This document shows positions 8,553 to 16,501 of a stretch of 47,375 nt of DNA, piece after piece. Position 1 is the stretch's first letter. Every line of letters begins with the position of its first letter. The notes beneath the pieces are model-generated. The model saw nothing but the letters and a program-made list of their open reading frames with translations, searched no databases and had not been told where the DNA came from. Source of the DNA: Cellulomonas sp. ACRRI (GTDB lineage Bacteria > Actinomycetota > Actinomycetes > Actinomycetales > Cellulomonadaceae); contig NZ_JAKRMS010000016.1 of assembly GCF_022346185.1 (NCBI RefSeq), positions 1 to 47,375 of the forward strand. The letters run 5' to 3'. A program made the translations under genes and the position numbers.

Positions 8553-9799
8553 GCCGGGTCCTCCTCGGTGGTCGTGCTGAGCTGGCGGTCCCACGCGCGC
8601 AGGTGGTGCAGCGCGGGGGCGGTGAGGATGCCCGTGGCGACGACCTCGCTCAGGCAGAGCCCGATCGCGGCGCCGACCGGGCCGATCGCCCAGCACAGCG
8701 CGGCGATCAGCGGGACGCCGACGACGGCCGACGTCACCGTGGACACGAACACGACCCGGACGGCGCCGACGGGGATCAGGACGTGCCGGGTCATCGAGAT
8801 GCGGGTGGACACCAGCAGGAACGTCGCGCCGAGCCAGAAGCAGACGGCCCGGGAGGCGGCGACGTCCGCGCCGAACATCACCCCGGAGAACCACGGCCCG
8901 ACGGCGGTGAGGAACGCCCACCCGACGGCGCCGAGCAGGACGTGCGCGGACAGGGCGACCCGCAGGCGGCGGCCGCGCTCCGCCAGGCCGCCCTCGACGG
9001 TCCAGGACTGGAAGGCGTTGCCCAGGGTGATGGGCACGTACTGGCCGAACTTGTACAGCTTGTCGGCCGACGCGAACGCGCTCGCCTCGGCGACCGGGGA
9101 CAGGGCGCTGACCACGGGCACGGGCACGGTCGCGTACGCGCCGCCCGCGGTGTCGATGGCCGCGACGGCGCGGTCCCGCCACAGCAGCCGCCGCAGGTCC
9201 CGCACGCCGACGTGCGCCGGGCCGCCCTGCCGCAGCACGCCGCGGCTGAACAGCACGATGCCGGTGACGGACACGGTCAGCGCGAGCAGCGGGTAGATGA
9301 CGAGCTGCCCGGTGAGCACGATGAGGCCGGCGGAGACCGCCGCTGCCACGACCCGGGGCACCGCCTCGTACACGGCGATCGAGCGCGGGTCGCCGGTGCC
9401 CACCGCGTACCAGGCGAACGACAGGCCCACGACGCCGCCGGACAGGCCCATGAGCACCGTCGGCAGCGCGTACCCGTCCGCCGCGAGCAGCAGGCACAGC
9501 ACGACGACGACCGGCACGGCGAGCAGCGCCAGCGCGCCGCGGACCAGCAGGCTCTCCCGGTACAGCCGGGCGCGCGCGACCGGGTCGGGGTCGAGCGCGA
9601 CCCGCGGCGGGCCGGCGGTGTTCCAGCCGTAGGCGACGACGATGGCGGCGAACGTGCCGATCGACTCGCCGGTCGCGACGCTCGCCCAGCCGGACTGGCC
9701 CGCCGCGCGGCCGAGCACGGGCAGCACCAGCAGCGGCGTGATCATGGAGATCATCGGCAGGCCGGCGAACCCGGCCAGCCGCCGCCACAGCGAGCTCAC
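8549..9799 (-). CDS. Wzx-like oligosaccharide flippase
   Basis: A 416-residue polytopic membrane protein of the polysaccharide flippase (MATE/MOP) type, predicted to carry lipid-linked repeat units across the membrane. About 12 hydrophobic segments are visible, starting at LPMISMITPLLVLPVLG. The region with the ADKLYKFGQYVPITLGNAFQ motif is typical of the middle of these flippases. The GTG start overlaps the previous TGA (GTGA), and the stop overlaps the next gene, placing the flippase third in a five-gene coupled operon. It is one of two flippases here; the other is at 37698. The genes around it imply it moves the product of the three flanking GT4 enzymes and the GT2. Confidence 0.82.
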   Translation of the reverse strand: MSSLWRRLAGFAGLPMISMITPLLVLPVLGRAAGQSGWASVATGESIGTFAAIVVAYGWNTAGPPRVALDPDPVARARLYRESLLVRGALALLAVPVVVVLCLLLAADGYALPTVLMGLSGGVVGLSFAWYAVGTGDPRSIAVYEAVPRVVAAAVSAGLIVLTGQLVIYPLLALTVSVTGIVLFSRGVLRQGGPAHVGVRDLRRLLWRDRAVAAIDTAGGAYATVPVPVVSALSPVAEASAFASADKLYKFGQYVPITLGNAFQSWTVEGGLAERGRRLRVALSAHVLLGAVGWAFLTAVGPWFSGVMFGADVAASRAVCFWLGATFLLVSTRISMTRHVLIPVGAVRVVFVSTVTSAVVGVPLIAALCWAIGPVGAAIGLCLSEVVATGILTAPALHHLRAWDRQLSTTTEEDPA

Positions 9800-10935
9800 C
9801 GGCGCGCCGCCGCCACGTCCTCGAGGGTCCGGCGCACCGCGTCGGCCGTGAGCTCCGCCGACCGGTCCCAGGTGAACTGCGCCGACCGCGCGAGCCCGGC
9901 CTGCCGCAGCCGGTCGCGCTCGGCCGGGTCGGCGAGCAGCGCCTCGATCCCCGCCGCCATCGCGGCCGGGTCGGTCGGGCTCGCGTACCGGGCCGCGTCG
10001 CCGCCCACCTCGCGCAGCGCGCCGATGTCGGCGACCAGCACCGGCGTGCCGCGCTTCATCGCGTCGATCACCGGCAGGCCGAAGCCCTCGGCGAGCGACG
10101 GGCACGCGTACAGGGTCGCCGACTGGTAGAGCGCCTCGAGCTGGTCGGCGGTCACCCAGCCGAGCAGCACGACGTCGGCCTCCAGGCCCAGCTCGGCGAC
10201 CACCGGCGCGAGCGGGTCCTCGCCGTGGCTGCCGGTGACGACCAGCCGCGGCCGCCGCTCGGCCGGGATCAGCGCGAGCGCGCGGAGCAGCCCGTCGTAG
10301 TTCTTGTGCGGCATCCGGTTGCCGGTGGACAGCACCGTCGGCCGGCCGTCGGCGAGGCCGAGCCCGGCCATCTCCGCGGCGACGTCGACGCCGGGGCGCG
10401 GGTCCGCGGAGCCGTGCGGGACGACCGTGATCCGGGACGCGGGGACGCCGAGCACCCGGGTGATCGCGTCCCGGGCGTCCTCGCTGCCGGTGAGCAGCCG
10501 GGTGGCGGAGCGCGCCGCGCGGCCGATGATGCCGGACGTCACCGCCTGGGTGACCCGGCTGACCTCGGGGTTCGGGAAGTCCCACGCGATGACGTCGTGC
10601 ACCGTGACCAGGGTCGGCGTCCGGCGGGCGCGCGGGCCGAAGTTGGCGGGGCACCACATCAGGTCCGCGCCGCCGCGGGCGGCGAGCCGGTCGACGACGA
10701 ACGTCTCCGCGGCCGCCCAGACCGGGCGGTTGTCGCCGGACAGCCGCAGGGTGTGCAGCGGGCCGGGGAACCACCGCTCGACGGCCTCGCGGCCCAGCGT
10801 GTTGGTGAGGCCGACGAGCTCGACCTCGGGGAGCAGCGCGGCCATCCGCGGCAGCAGCTGGCGCGCGTACGTCTCGGTGCCGCCGCGCTTGCCCGTCAGG
10901 TAGAGCAGGTCGACGGCGACGCGGGTGTCGCTCAC
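9796..10935 (-). CDS. GT4 family glycosyltransferase
   Basis: A 379-residue GT-B glycosyltransferase. The N-terminus has YLTGKRGGTETYARQLLPRM (12-31), a GT4 acceptor loop. Further on are STGNRMPHKNYDGLLRAL, a variant of the usual GTLEPRKN donor-site segment, and the E-x7-E motif in AEGFGLPVIDAMKRG, where the second acidic residue is Asp rather than Glu. This Glu-to-Asp change is conservative. The GTG start overlaps the TGA of the GT2 gene, and the stop overlaps the flippase start. Its acceptor is probably a polyprenyl-linked intermediate made by the operon's other transferases. Confidence 0.87.
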   Translation of the reverse strand: MSDTRVAVDLLYLTGKRGGTETYARQLLPRMAALLPEVELVGLTNTLGREAVERWFPGPLHTLRLSGDNRPVWAAAETFVVDRLAARGGADLMWCPANFGPRARRTPTLVTVHDVIAWDFPNPEVSRVTQAVTSGIIGRAARSATRLLTGSEDARDAITRVLGVPASRITVVPHGSADPRPGVDVAAEMAGLGLADGRPTVLSTGNRMPHKNYDGLLRALALIPAERRPRLVVTGSHGEDPLAPVVAELGLEADVVLLGWVTADQLEALYQSATLYACPSLAEGFGLPVIDAMKRGTPVLVADIGALREVGGDAARYASPTDPAAMAAGIEALLADPAERDRLRQAGLARSAQFTWDRSAELTADAVRRTLEDVAAARR

Positions 10936-12227
10936 GGGCGCGCGGCCGGCTCGGTCGGGGCCGCGACGGCGTCGGCGTCCGGGGCCGCGACGGTGCCCGG
11001 CGCGACCAGCACCGCCTCGTCGGCCGGGTCGGCCTGCGGCGCGACCGGGTTGGAGCCCGCGCGGGTCGGGATCGACAGGATGCCGACGAACATGCTCGAC
11101 ATCATCGTCTGGAACCCGATCATCAGGCCCAGCGCCGCCGGCACGGCCACGCGCACCGCCTGGCGCGCGTCCAGGCCGCCGAAGCCCACGTCGCGCCACC
11201 GGATCACCTGGACCACCGCGACGACCAGGCCGAGCAGGAAGATCCCGAGGCCGGTGAGCAGGCCGCGCTCCAGCGTGAGCTTGTCCGAGATCGCGCGGAA
11301 CCGCGGGCCCGCCGGCAGGAAGCCCTCGTGCTCCGCGTACGTCTTGGTGAGCAGCGCGAACAGCACCGCCTGGAACCCGACCACCGACGCCGCGGCGGCG
11401 TAGATCATCGTCGACACGTCGAACCCGACCGAGCCGATCTCGACCGGGCCGAACAGCAGCACCAGGCTGGCGAGCAGACCGACGCCCAGCAGCACGACGC
11501 CGGGGTACAGGAACAGCCACTTGGGCGAGAAGATGAGCAGGAACCGCAGGTGGCGCCAGCCGTCGTGCCACGAGCGCAGGTGCGGCGGGCGCGAGCGCCC
11601 GTCCTTGCTCAGCGTGGTGGGGACCTCGACGATGCGCAGGCGCTGCAGGCAGGCCTTGACCACCATCTCGGACGCGAACTCCATGCCCGCGGTGCGCAGG
11701 CCGAGGCCGAGGATCGCCTCGCGGTCGAACCCGCGCAGGCCGCAGTGGAAGTCCCGCACGCCCGGCTTGAAGAACAGGGCGCCGATGCCCGAGAGCACGG
11801 GGTTGCCGAGGTACCGGTGCAGCGGCGGCATGGCGCCGGGCGCGATGCCCCCGCGGAACCGGTTGCCCATGACGAGCTGGTAGCCCTCGCGCAGCTTCGC
11901 GACGAACGGGTCCAGCGCGGAGAAGTCGTAGGAGTCGTCCGCGTCGCCCATGATGACGTAGCGCCCGCGGGCGGCCGCGATGCCGCCGATCAGCGCGCTG
12001 CCGTACCCCTTCTCCGGGATCGGCACGACCCGCGCGCCGAGCCCCTCCGCGATCGCCTGCGATCCGTCCGTGCTGCCGTTGTCGGCGATCAGGACCTCGC
12101 CGGCGACGCCGGAGCGCTCGAGGTAGCCGAGCGCCTTGCGGATGCAGACCTCGATGGTCTCCGCCTCGTTCAGGCACGGCATGAGGATGGTGAGCTCGAG
12201 GCCAGGCGGCGTCGAAGGGGGAGCCAT
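10932..12227 (-). CDS. Membrane-anchored GT2 glycosyltransferase (polyprenyl-phosphate sugar synthase type)
   Basis: A 431-residue protein with an N-terminal GT-A domain and a C-terminal membrane region. Residues 12-235 carry ILMPCLNEAETIEVCI, ADNGSTDGS and the DADD metal/nucleotide-binding motif at 95-98. Four hydrophobic segments follow (about 235-258, 270-292, 315-340 and 350-375), then a Pro/Ala-rich tail. This layout matches dolichol- or polyprenyl-phosphate glucose/mannose synthase-like enzymes, which load one sugar onto a lipid phosphate for later use outside the membrane. The ATG at 12227 is the first gene of the operon, about 36 bases below a TAGAGT -10 element. An open frame continuing upstream on this strand runs through a neighbour in the wrong frame and was excluded. 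Confidence 0.82.
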   Translation of the reverse strand: MAPPSTPPGLELTILMPCLNEAETIEVCIRKALGYLERSGVAGEVLIADNGSTDGSQAIAEGLGARVVPIPEKGYGSALIGGIAAARGRYVIMGDADDSYDFSALDPFVAKLREGYQLVMGNRFRGGIAPGAMPPLHRYLGNPVLSGIGALFFKPGVRDFHCGLRGFDREAILGLGLRTAGMEFASEMVVKACLQRLRIVEVPTTLSKDGRSRPPHLRSWHDGWRHLRFLLIFSPKWLFLYPGVVLLGVGLLASLVLLFGPVEIGSVGFDVSTMIYAAAASVVGFQAVLFALLTKTYAEHEGFLPAGPRFRAISDKLTLERGLLTGLGIFLLGLVVAVVQVIRWRDVGFGGLDARQAVRVAVPAALGLMIGFQTMMSSMFVGILSIPTRAGSNPVAPQADPADEAVLVAPGTVAAPDADAVAAPTEPAARP

Positions 12228-12262
12228 GGGTCGTCCGTCCGGGGGGTTGTCAGGGCCGCGAC

Positions 12263-12268
12263 ACTCTA
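12263..12268 (-). promoter_or_regulatory. -10 element of the GT2-GT4-flippase operon
   Basis: Read leftward this is TAGAGT, matching the actinobacterial TAnnnT -10 pattern. It lies in the 83-base gap above the GT2 start at 12227 and would give a 5' leader of roughly 28 bases. No convincing -35 is seen. Confidence 0.45.
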
Positions 12269-12310
12269 CCAACGCGGGCGCCGCCGCCGGGGCCCGTTCG
12301 TCCCGGGACC

Positions 12311-13462
12311 TCAGAGCCGCGCGAGCGCCGCGAGGATCCCGAGGGCCGCGCGCTCCGCCGTCTTCTCGGTCGCCGCCTCCTCGTACCAGGCGCGCGCGGA
12401 CCGGCGCAGCGGCTCCCCCGCCTCGACGGCCCGCACGATCGCCGCGCCGAGCACCGCCGGCTCGGCGGACGCCGCCACGTACCCGTTGACGCCGTCCTCG
12501 ACCAGCTCCACCGACGCGTTGTCCTCCGCGTCGACCAGCACCACGGGGGTGCCCACCGCGCACGCCTCCACGACGACGAGCCCGTAGCCCTCCCGCCGCG
12601 ACGGGTTCACCAGCACCGCGGCCTCGCGCAGCCGCGCGTCGAGCTCCTCCTCGGGCACGAAGCCGGGCAGGTCCACGGCGTCGTGCAGGCCGAGCCGGTC
12701 GACCTCCCGGCGGACGACCTCGCGCTGCGGGCCCTCGCCCAGCACGACCGCGCGCAGGCCGGGCACCCGCTCGCGCGCCCAGGCCAGGGCGCCGGGGATC
12801 GCCTCCACCCGCTTGTCGGCGATGTGCCGCCCGACGTACAGCACGGTCGGCGGCAGGTCGGCGGGGCGCGGCCCGGGAGCCTCGAGCACCGTGCCCGCGA
12901 TCAGGCCGGGGCTGACCACGGGATCGCGGCGCGCGCCCTCCGCGGCCAGCCGGCGGCCGTTCATCCGGGAGTGGCAGGACACCAGGGGGCTGATCCGCAC
13001 GGCCACCCGCTGGAGCGCCGCCGCCACCCGCCCCGTGACCGGCCCGGAGTACGCGAGCCACTGGTCCGGCCGCCACACCTCGAGGAAGTCGGAGCAGATC
13101 CGGGTGCGCGTGCCGAGCAGCGCCAGCCGCGCGGCGAGCACGTTCAGCACCGGCAGCGCGCTCACCACGAGCGCGTCGTAGGACCGGCGGTGCGTCACCA
13201 GGTGCCGGAACAGGCCTGCGGCGAACCGCAGGGCGCCGGCCGGGCGGCGCCCGCCGGCGTCGTCGTACAGCTCGAACGCCCCGCTCACCGCGACGACGTC
13301 GACGCCCGCCCGCGCGGGCGGCACGTCGTCCCACTGCCGGCGGGTCAGGTAGGTGACGTCGTGCCCGGCGCGGGCCCAGGCGTCGGCGAACTGCCCGTAC
13401 TGGCGCTCGCCCCCGCCCGTGGTCAGCGGGAACAGGCAGTCGTAGGCCACGGCGATGCGCAC
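12311..13462 (-). CDS. GT4 family glycosyltransferase
   Basis: A 383-residue GT-B glycosyltransferase. It starts RIAVAYDCLFPLTTGGGERQ, with the GGGERQY acceptor loop. It then has LYVGRHIADKRVEAIPGAL at the donor site and the E-x7-E motif in REGYGLVVVEACAVG. There are no membrane segments. The GTG start at 13462 lies only 6 bases below the -10 hexamer of the divergent promoter, so the mRNA is probably leaderless; no Shine-Dalgarno sequence could fit. It is followed after 83 bases by the GT2 operon, which has its own promoter. It is divergent from the DUF2142 membrane protein. Confidence 0.87.
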   Translation of the reverse strand: MRIAVAYDCLFPLTTGGGERQYGQFADAWARAGHDVTYLTRRQWDDVPPARAGVDVVAVSGAFELYDDAGGRRPAGALRFAAGLFRHLVTHRRSYDALVVSALPVLNVLAARLALLGTRTRICSDFLEVWRPDQWLAYSGPVTGRVAAALQRVAVRISPLVSCHSRMNGRRLAAEGARRDPVVSPGLIAGTVLEAPGPRPADLPPTVLYVGRHIADKRVEAIPGALAWARERVPGLRAVVLGEGPQREVVRREVDRLGLHDAVDLPGFVPEEELDARLREAAVLVNPSRREGYGLVVVEACAVGTPVVLVDAEDNASVELVEDGVNGYVAASAEPAVLGAAIVRAVEAGEPLRRSARAWYEEAATEKTAERAALGILAALARL

Positions 13463-13466
13463 CGGC

Positions 13467-13513
13467 CGAGCCTACCGACCGCGCCCGGTGCGGTGCGCGG
13501 GTCGGTAGGCTCG
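13467..13513. promoter_or_regulatory. Divergent promoter built on a perfect 14-bp inverted repeat
   Basis: CGAGCCTACCGACC (13467-13480) and GGTCGGTAGGCTCG (13500-13513) are perfect inverted repeats 19 bases apart. Each arm contains TAGGCT facing outward, at 13469-13474 (minus) and 13506-13511 (plus). The leftward -10 is 6 bases from the GT4 GTG. The rightward one lies upstream of the DUF2142 gene. The repeat is longer than two -10 elements need, so it may also bind a dimeric regulator. Confidence 0.65.
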
Positions 13514-13553
13514 CTGCCGCGTGACCCGCGACCCCACCGACCGAGGACCGAGG

Positions 13554-15215
13554 ATGACCCTGCCGCAGCCCGAGCGCGCCGAGGACGGCGCGCGCACCAC
13601 GCTCGACCCGGCAGGACCCGGCCGCCACGGCGCGGCCGGGAGGACCCCGCCGTCGCCGCGGAAGGTCTTCTGGCTCGCGTTCGCCGTGCTCATGGTGCTG
13701 ACCTCGGCGTGGTCCCTGGCGTCGCCCCTGGCCGCCGGCCCGGACGAGAACGCGCACATGGTCAAGTCGGCGGCCGTGGTCCGCGGCGACCTGCACGGCG
13801 ACATCCTGGCCGCGAGCCCGGGCTCGGGCGTCGTCACCGTCCCGACGATCTACGGGATGATGATGGGCTACCCGACCTGCTTCGTCTTCCGCGGCGACGT
13901 GCCGGCCGACTGCCAGCCCGACCTGCCGTCCGGCGAGGCGGCCGAGGCGCCGACGCAGGCCGAGACGTGGGTCATCCGGAACAACCCGCTCTACTACGCG
14001 ATCACCGGCCTGCCCACGCTGCTCCCCGCCGGGGAGTACACGCTCTACCTCATGCGGCTGGTCAGCGCCGCGCTGTGCTCCGCCGTGCTCGCGTGGGCGT
14101 TCCGCTCGCTCGCGGAGATCACCCGCCGGCCGCTGGTGATCGCCGGGCTGGTCACCGCCGTGACGCCGATGGTGGTGTTCCTCAACAGCACGGTGAACCC
14201 CTCGGCGCTGGAGATCAGCGCCGCACTCGCCCTGTGGGTGGCGATGCTCGCGCTGGTGCGCGCCCCCGACCCCGCGCGGCTGGTCCCGCGGGCCGCGGGC
14301 ATCGCGGTGCTGGCCGTGCTGCTGGGCAACGCGCGCGGCACCTCCCCGCTCTACGTGGCGGTGATCGCGGTCGCGGTCGCCGTGCTCGTCGGGCCGTGGC
14401 GGAACTTCGCGACCGCGATGCTCGACCGGCGCACGTGGCCGTGGCTCGGCGTGGTCGTGGTCGGCAACCTCGCCTCGCTGTGGTGGAGCATGAACGCCGG
14501 CACCCTGGAGGCCGGCGGTGCCGACCACCCGGAGCTCGGCTTCCTGTCGACCGCCAACCGCACGTTCTTCGACACCGGCGACTTCCTGATCGCGAGCATC
14601 GGGCGGTTCGGCTGGACCGACACCCACCTCCCGATGCTCGCGTACCTGGTGTACGCCGCCCTGGCCGGCTTCCCCATCCTGCTCGCGCTGTGCGTCGGCG
14701 ACCGCCGGACCCGGGTCGCGATGCTCGGGGTGCTCGGCGTCGCGGTGCTGCTGCCTGTGCTCGTGCACGCCTGGCAGGCCCGCAACGTCGGCTACATCTG
14801 GACCGCGCGCTACTCGATGCCGCTGTTCGTCGGGGTCTCGGTGACCGCCGGCTTCCTGTGCCGGGACCTGCTGCGGCCGCTGCCCCGGTGGGTGGGCGAC
14901 CGCATCGCCGGGTCGGTCGCGGTGCTGGCGTCGATCGGCATGGTCATCGCGTTCCTCACCAACCTGCGCCGCTACGTCGTCGGCGACGGCGGGTCCTGGC
15001 GGCAGATCTTCTCCGGCGAGTGGCAGCCGCCCGTGCCGGGGCTGGTGCTGACCCTGCTGGTGCTCGCCGCGCTCGGCACCGGCGTGTGGCTCCTCGACCG
15101 CCTGGTGCGGTCGCCCGAGCCCGCGGAGCCCGCCGTGCCCGAGGACGCGCTGCCGCCGGCGGCGCCGAGCGTGCTGCTCGGCGACCGGAGCACGCCCCCG
15201 ACGCCGGCGCGCTGA
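13554..15215 (+). CDS. DUF2142 family polytopic membrane protein (putative GT-C type)
   Basis: A 553-residue integral membrane protein with roughly 10-12 hydrophobic segments, the first at FWLAFAVLMVLTSAWSL. The first outward loop holds GPDENAHMVKSA, an acidic pair followed by His that is typical of DUF2142 and resembles the catalytic loop of GT-C enzymes using polyprenyl-phosphate sugars. A Pro-rich cytoplasmic tail ends the protein. The ATG at 13554 has GAGG seven bases upstream. A GTG at 13521, 11 codons earlier and 10 bases below the -10, would give a nearly leaderless alternative. DUF2142 genes usually sit in polysaccharide loci; a role in glycan polymerisation or decoration is inferred. 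Confidence 0.8.
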   Translation: MTLPQPERAEDGARTTLDPAGPGRHGAAGRTPPSPRKVFWLAFAVLMVLTSAWSLASPLAAGPDENAHMVKSAAVVRGDLHGDILAASPGSGVVTVPTIYGMMMGYPTCFVFRGDVPADCQPDLPSGEAAEAPTQAETWVIRNNPLYYAITGLPTLLPAGEYTLYLMRLVSAALCSAVLAWAFRSLAEITRRPLVIAGLVTAVTPMVVFLNSTVNPSALEISAALALWVAMLALVRAPDPARLVPRAAGIAVLAVLLGNARGTSPLYVAVIAVAVAVLVGPWRNFATAMLDRRTWPWLGVVVVGNLASLWWSMNAGTLEAGGADHPELGFLSTANRTFFDTGDFLIASIGRFGWTDTHLPMLAYLVYAALAGFPILLALCVGDRRTRVAMLGVLGVAVLLPVLVHAWQARNVGYIWTARYSMPLFVGVSVTAGFLCRDLLRPLPRWVGDRIAGSVAVLASIGMVIAFLTNLRRYVVGDGGSWRQIFSGEWQPPVPGLVLTLLVLAALGTGVWLLDRLVRSPEPAEPAVPEDALPPAAPSVLLGDRSTPPTPAR

Positions 15216-15268
15216 CCGCCTCGCGACGTCTCATTCCTGTATCTCCCGGGACTCTCAGCCGTTGTTCC

Positions 15269-15287
15269 CTCGCACTCACCGTGCGAG
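15269..15287. promoter_or_regulatory. Putative operator of the toxin-antitoxin pair
   Basis: CTCGCAC and GTGCGAG form a perfect 7-bp inverted repeat with a 5-base spacer, 10 bases before the antitoxin ATG. A repeat here is expected for autoregulation by an HTH antitoxin. No TAGGCT-like -10 like those of the neighbouring sugar genes is present. Confidence 0.4.
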
Positions 15288-15296
15288 CATGGCCGC

Positions 15297-15668
15297 ATGG
15301 ACAGTACGACCCGCGTCGACCCCTACACCGAGTCGATCAAGCTCGACATTCACGACCTGACCCGCGTCCTCAACGAGAACGTGGGCGCGGCCGTGGTGGC
15401 GGCGATGACCGGTGCGGGCAGCCGCACGCTGCCGTACAAGTGGGCGTCGACCACCGAGCCGCGCCCGGAGACGCAGGAGCGCCTGCGGCTCGCCTACCGG
15501 GTGTGGCGCACGCTGAGCGATTCGGAGGGCCGCAACGTCACCCTCGCGTGGCTGACGGGCGCGAACCCGCTGCTGGGCGAGGCGACGCCGGTCACGCGGA
15601 TCCGTGAGCTGAACAGCAAGGACGTCATCGGCGCAGCCCGGGCGTTCGTCGACGACCTGCCCGCATGA
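15297..15668 (+). CDS. Xre/MbcA/ParS-like antitoxin of a RES toxin
   Basis: A 123-residue protein predicted to bind DNA and neutralise the RES-domain toxin encoded next. The N-terminal half (about 15-55) is a short helical segment that could form the Xre-like HTH. The C-terminal half has RLAYRVWRTL and AWLTGANPLLGEATPVTRIRE, matching the toxin-binding domain, in which a Trp-xx-Gly-xN motif precedes a Gly-x-x-Pro turn. The ATG follows only a weak GCGAG ribosome site. Its TGA overlaps the toxin start as ATGA. Both genes point rightward between the DUF2142 gene and a convergent GT4, unlike any sugar operon here. Confidence 0.75.
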   Translation: MDSTTRVDPYTESIKLDIHDLTRVLNENVGAAVVAAMTGAGSRTLPYKWASTTEPRPETQERLRLAYRVWRTLSDSEGRNVTLAWLTGANPLLGEATPVTRIRELNSKDVIGAARAFVDDLPA

Positions 15669-16501
15669 GCTCGACGGCGGTCTCCACACCCGCGGCCACC
15701 GCGCCCGGCCGCGTCTGCACCCAGACCGGCCTGCACCTGGTGCCTGCCGCGGGGGAGATCGCCTACCGGGTCGCCCAGGACCGCTACGTCCGGCGCGCGG
15801 GCGTCAACTCCGCGCCGCACAACAGGCACGTGGGTCCGATCACGGACGGCACCCCGGACAAACGAGGCCGGTTCGACACGGTGGGCCGCACGGTGTACTT
15901 CGCAGACGCTCCGCAGACCGCGTTCGCCGAGGTGCTCCAGGGGTTCGCGATGAACCTGACGGCGCTCGCCCCCGACGCCGCGGCAGCGGGGCTCTCCGTC
16001 GACGAGTACGTCGCCGCCGTCCTCCACGACGCCGACGACAACGACGTCGACCGGCCGTGGGCCATCTCCGGCGACTGGCAGTGGGCGCGCTCGATCCACA
16101 CCGTGGCGATGCCGCGATCGGGGTGGTGGGTGGTGGTCGACAGCCCTGCGACGCACCATGCGCTCACCCGCCGCCTGGCCGTCGACCTCACCGCACTGGG
16201 CTACGGACCGGTGCACACCGGCGTCGTGACCGGCGACGACCGGGCGGTGACCACCCGGGTCGCGCAGCACGTCCGCGACGCCGTGCTGGACGACGGCTCG
16301 CTGCCGCTGGGCCTGAACTTCCGCTCGAAGACCGAGTACGGGCGGTGCTGGGCGTTCTGGGACCGACGCGCCGATGACGGGCTGACGCCGTCGGACAACG
16401 ATCCCGCCTCACTCGGGTCCACCAACGTCGACACACCGGAACTCCGCGAGGTGGCCGACCACTACCACCTGCCGGTCCTGCCTGGACGGCGGAAGTACTA
16501 G
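15665..16501 (+). CDS. RES-domain toxin
   Basis: A 278-residue protein of the RES family, whose studied members (MbcT, Res) destroy NAD+ and stop growth. The core motif is RGRFDTVGRTVYFADAPQTA (67-86), followed by FAEV with Glu89; it supplies the conserved Arg, Tyr and Glu. A later GLNFRSKTEYGRCWAFWDRR segment holds the conserved Ser and a closing strand. It is longer than the compact toxins (about 150-190 residues), with extra sequence at 105-180 and at the C-terminus. The ATG overlaps the antitoxin stop. Its TAG shares bases with the stop of the convergent GT4 gene (16498-16501), so no terminator separates them. Confidence 0.75.
   Translation: MSSTAVSTPAATAPGRVCTQTGLHLVPAAGEIAYRVAQDRYVRRAGVNSAPHNRHVGPITDGTPDKRGRFDTVGRTVYFADAPQTAFAEVLQGFAMNLTALAPDAAAAGLSVDEYVAAVLHDADDNDVDRPWAISGDWQWARSIHTVAMPRSGWWVVVDSPATHHALTRRLAVDLTALGYGPVHTGVVTGDDRAVTTRVAQHVRDAVLDDGSLPLGLNFRSKTEYGRCWAFWDRRADDGLTPSDNDPASLGSTNVDTPELREVADHYHLPVLPGRRKY

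Noticed and set aside
13521-13553. GTG at 13521 as the DUF2142 start
   Set aside because: It is possible as a leaderless start, but the ATG at 13554 has a ribosome site at good spacing and the extra residues have no family match.
10932-14768. A 1278-codon open frame on the minus strand extending the GT2 gene to 14768
   Set aside because: The N-terminal two thirds run antisense to the DUF2142 gene and out of frame over the GT4 gene, give low-complexity Arg/Gly/His-rich sequence, and GT2 family homology begins only at 12227.
15216-15296. A TAGGCT-type promoter for the toxin-antitoxin pair
   Set aside because: None is present; the nearest AT-rich sites do not fit TAnnnT at a suitable distance, so only the inverted repeat was recorded.
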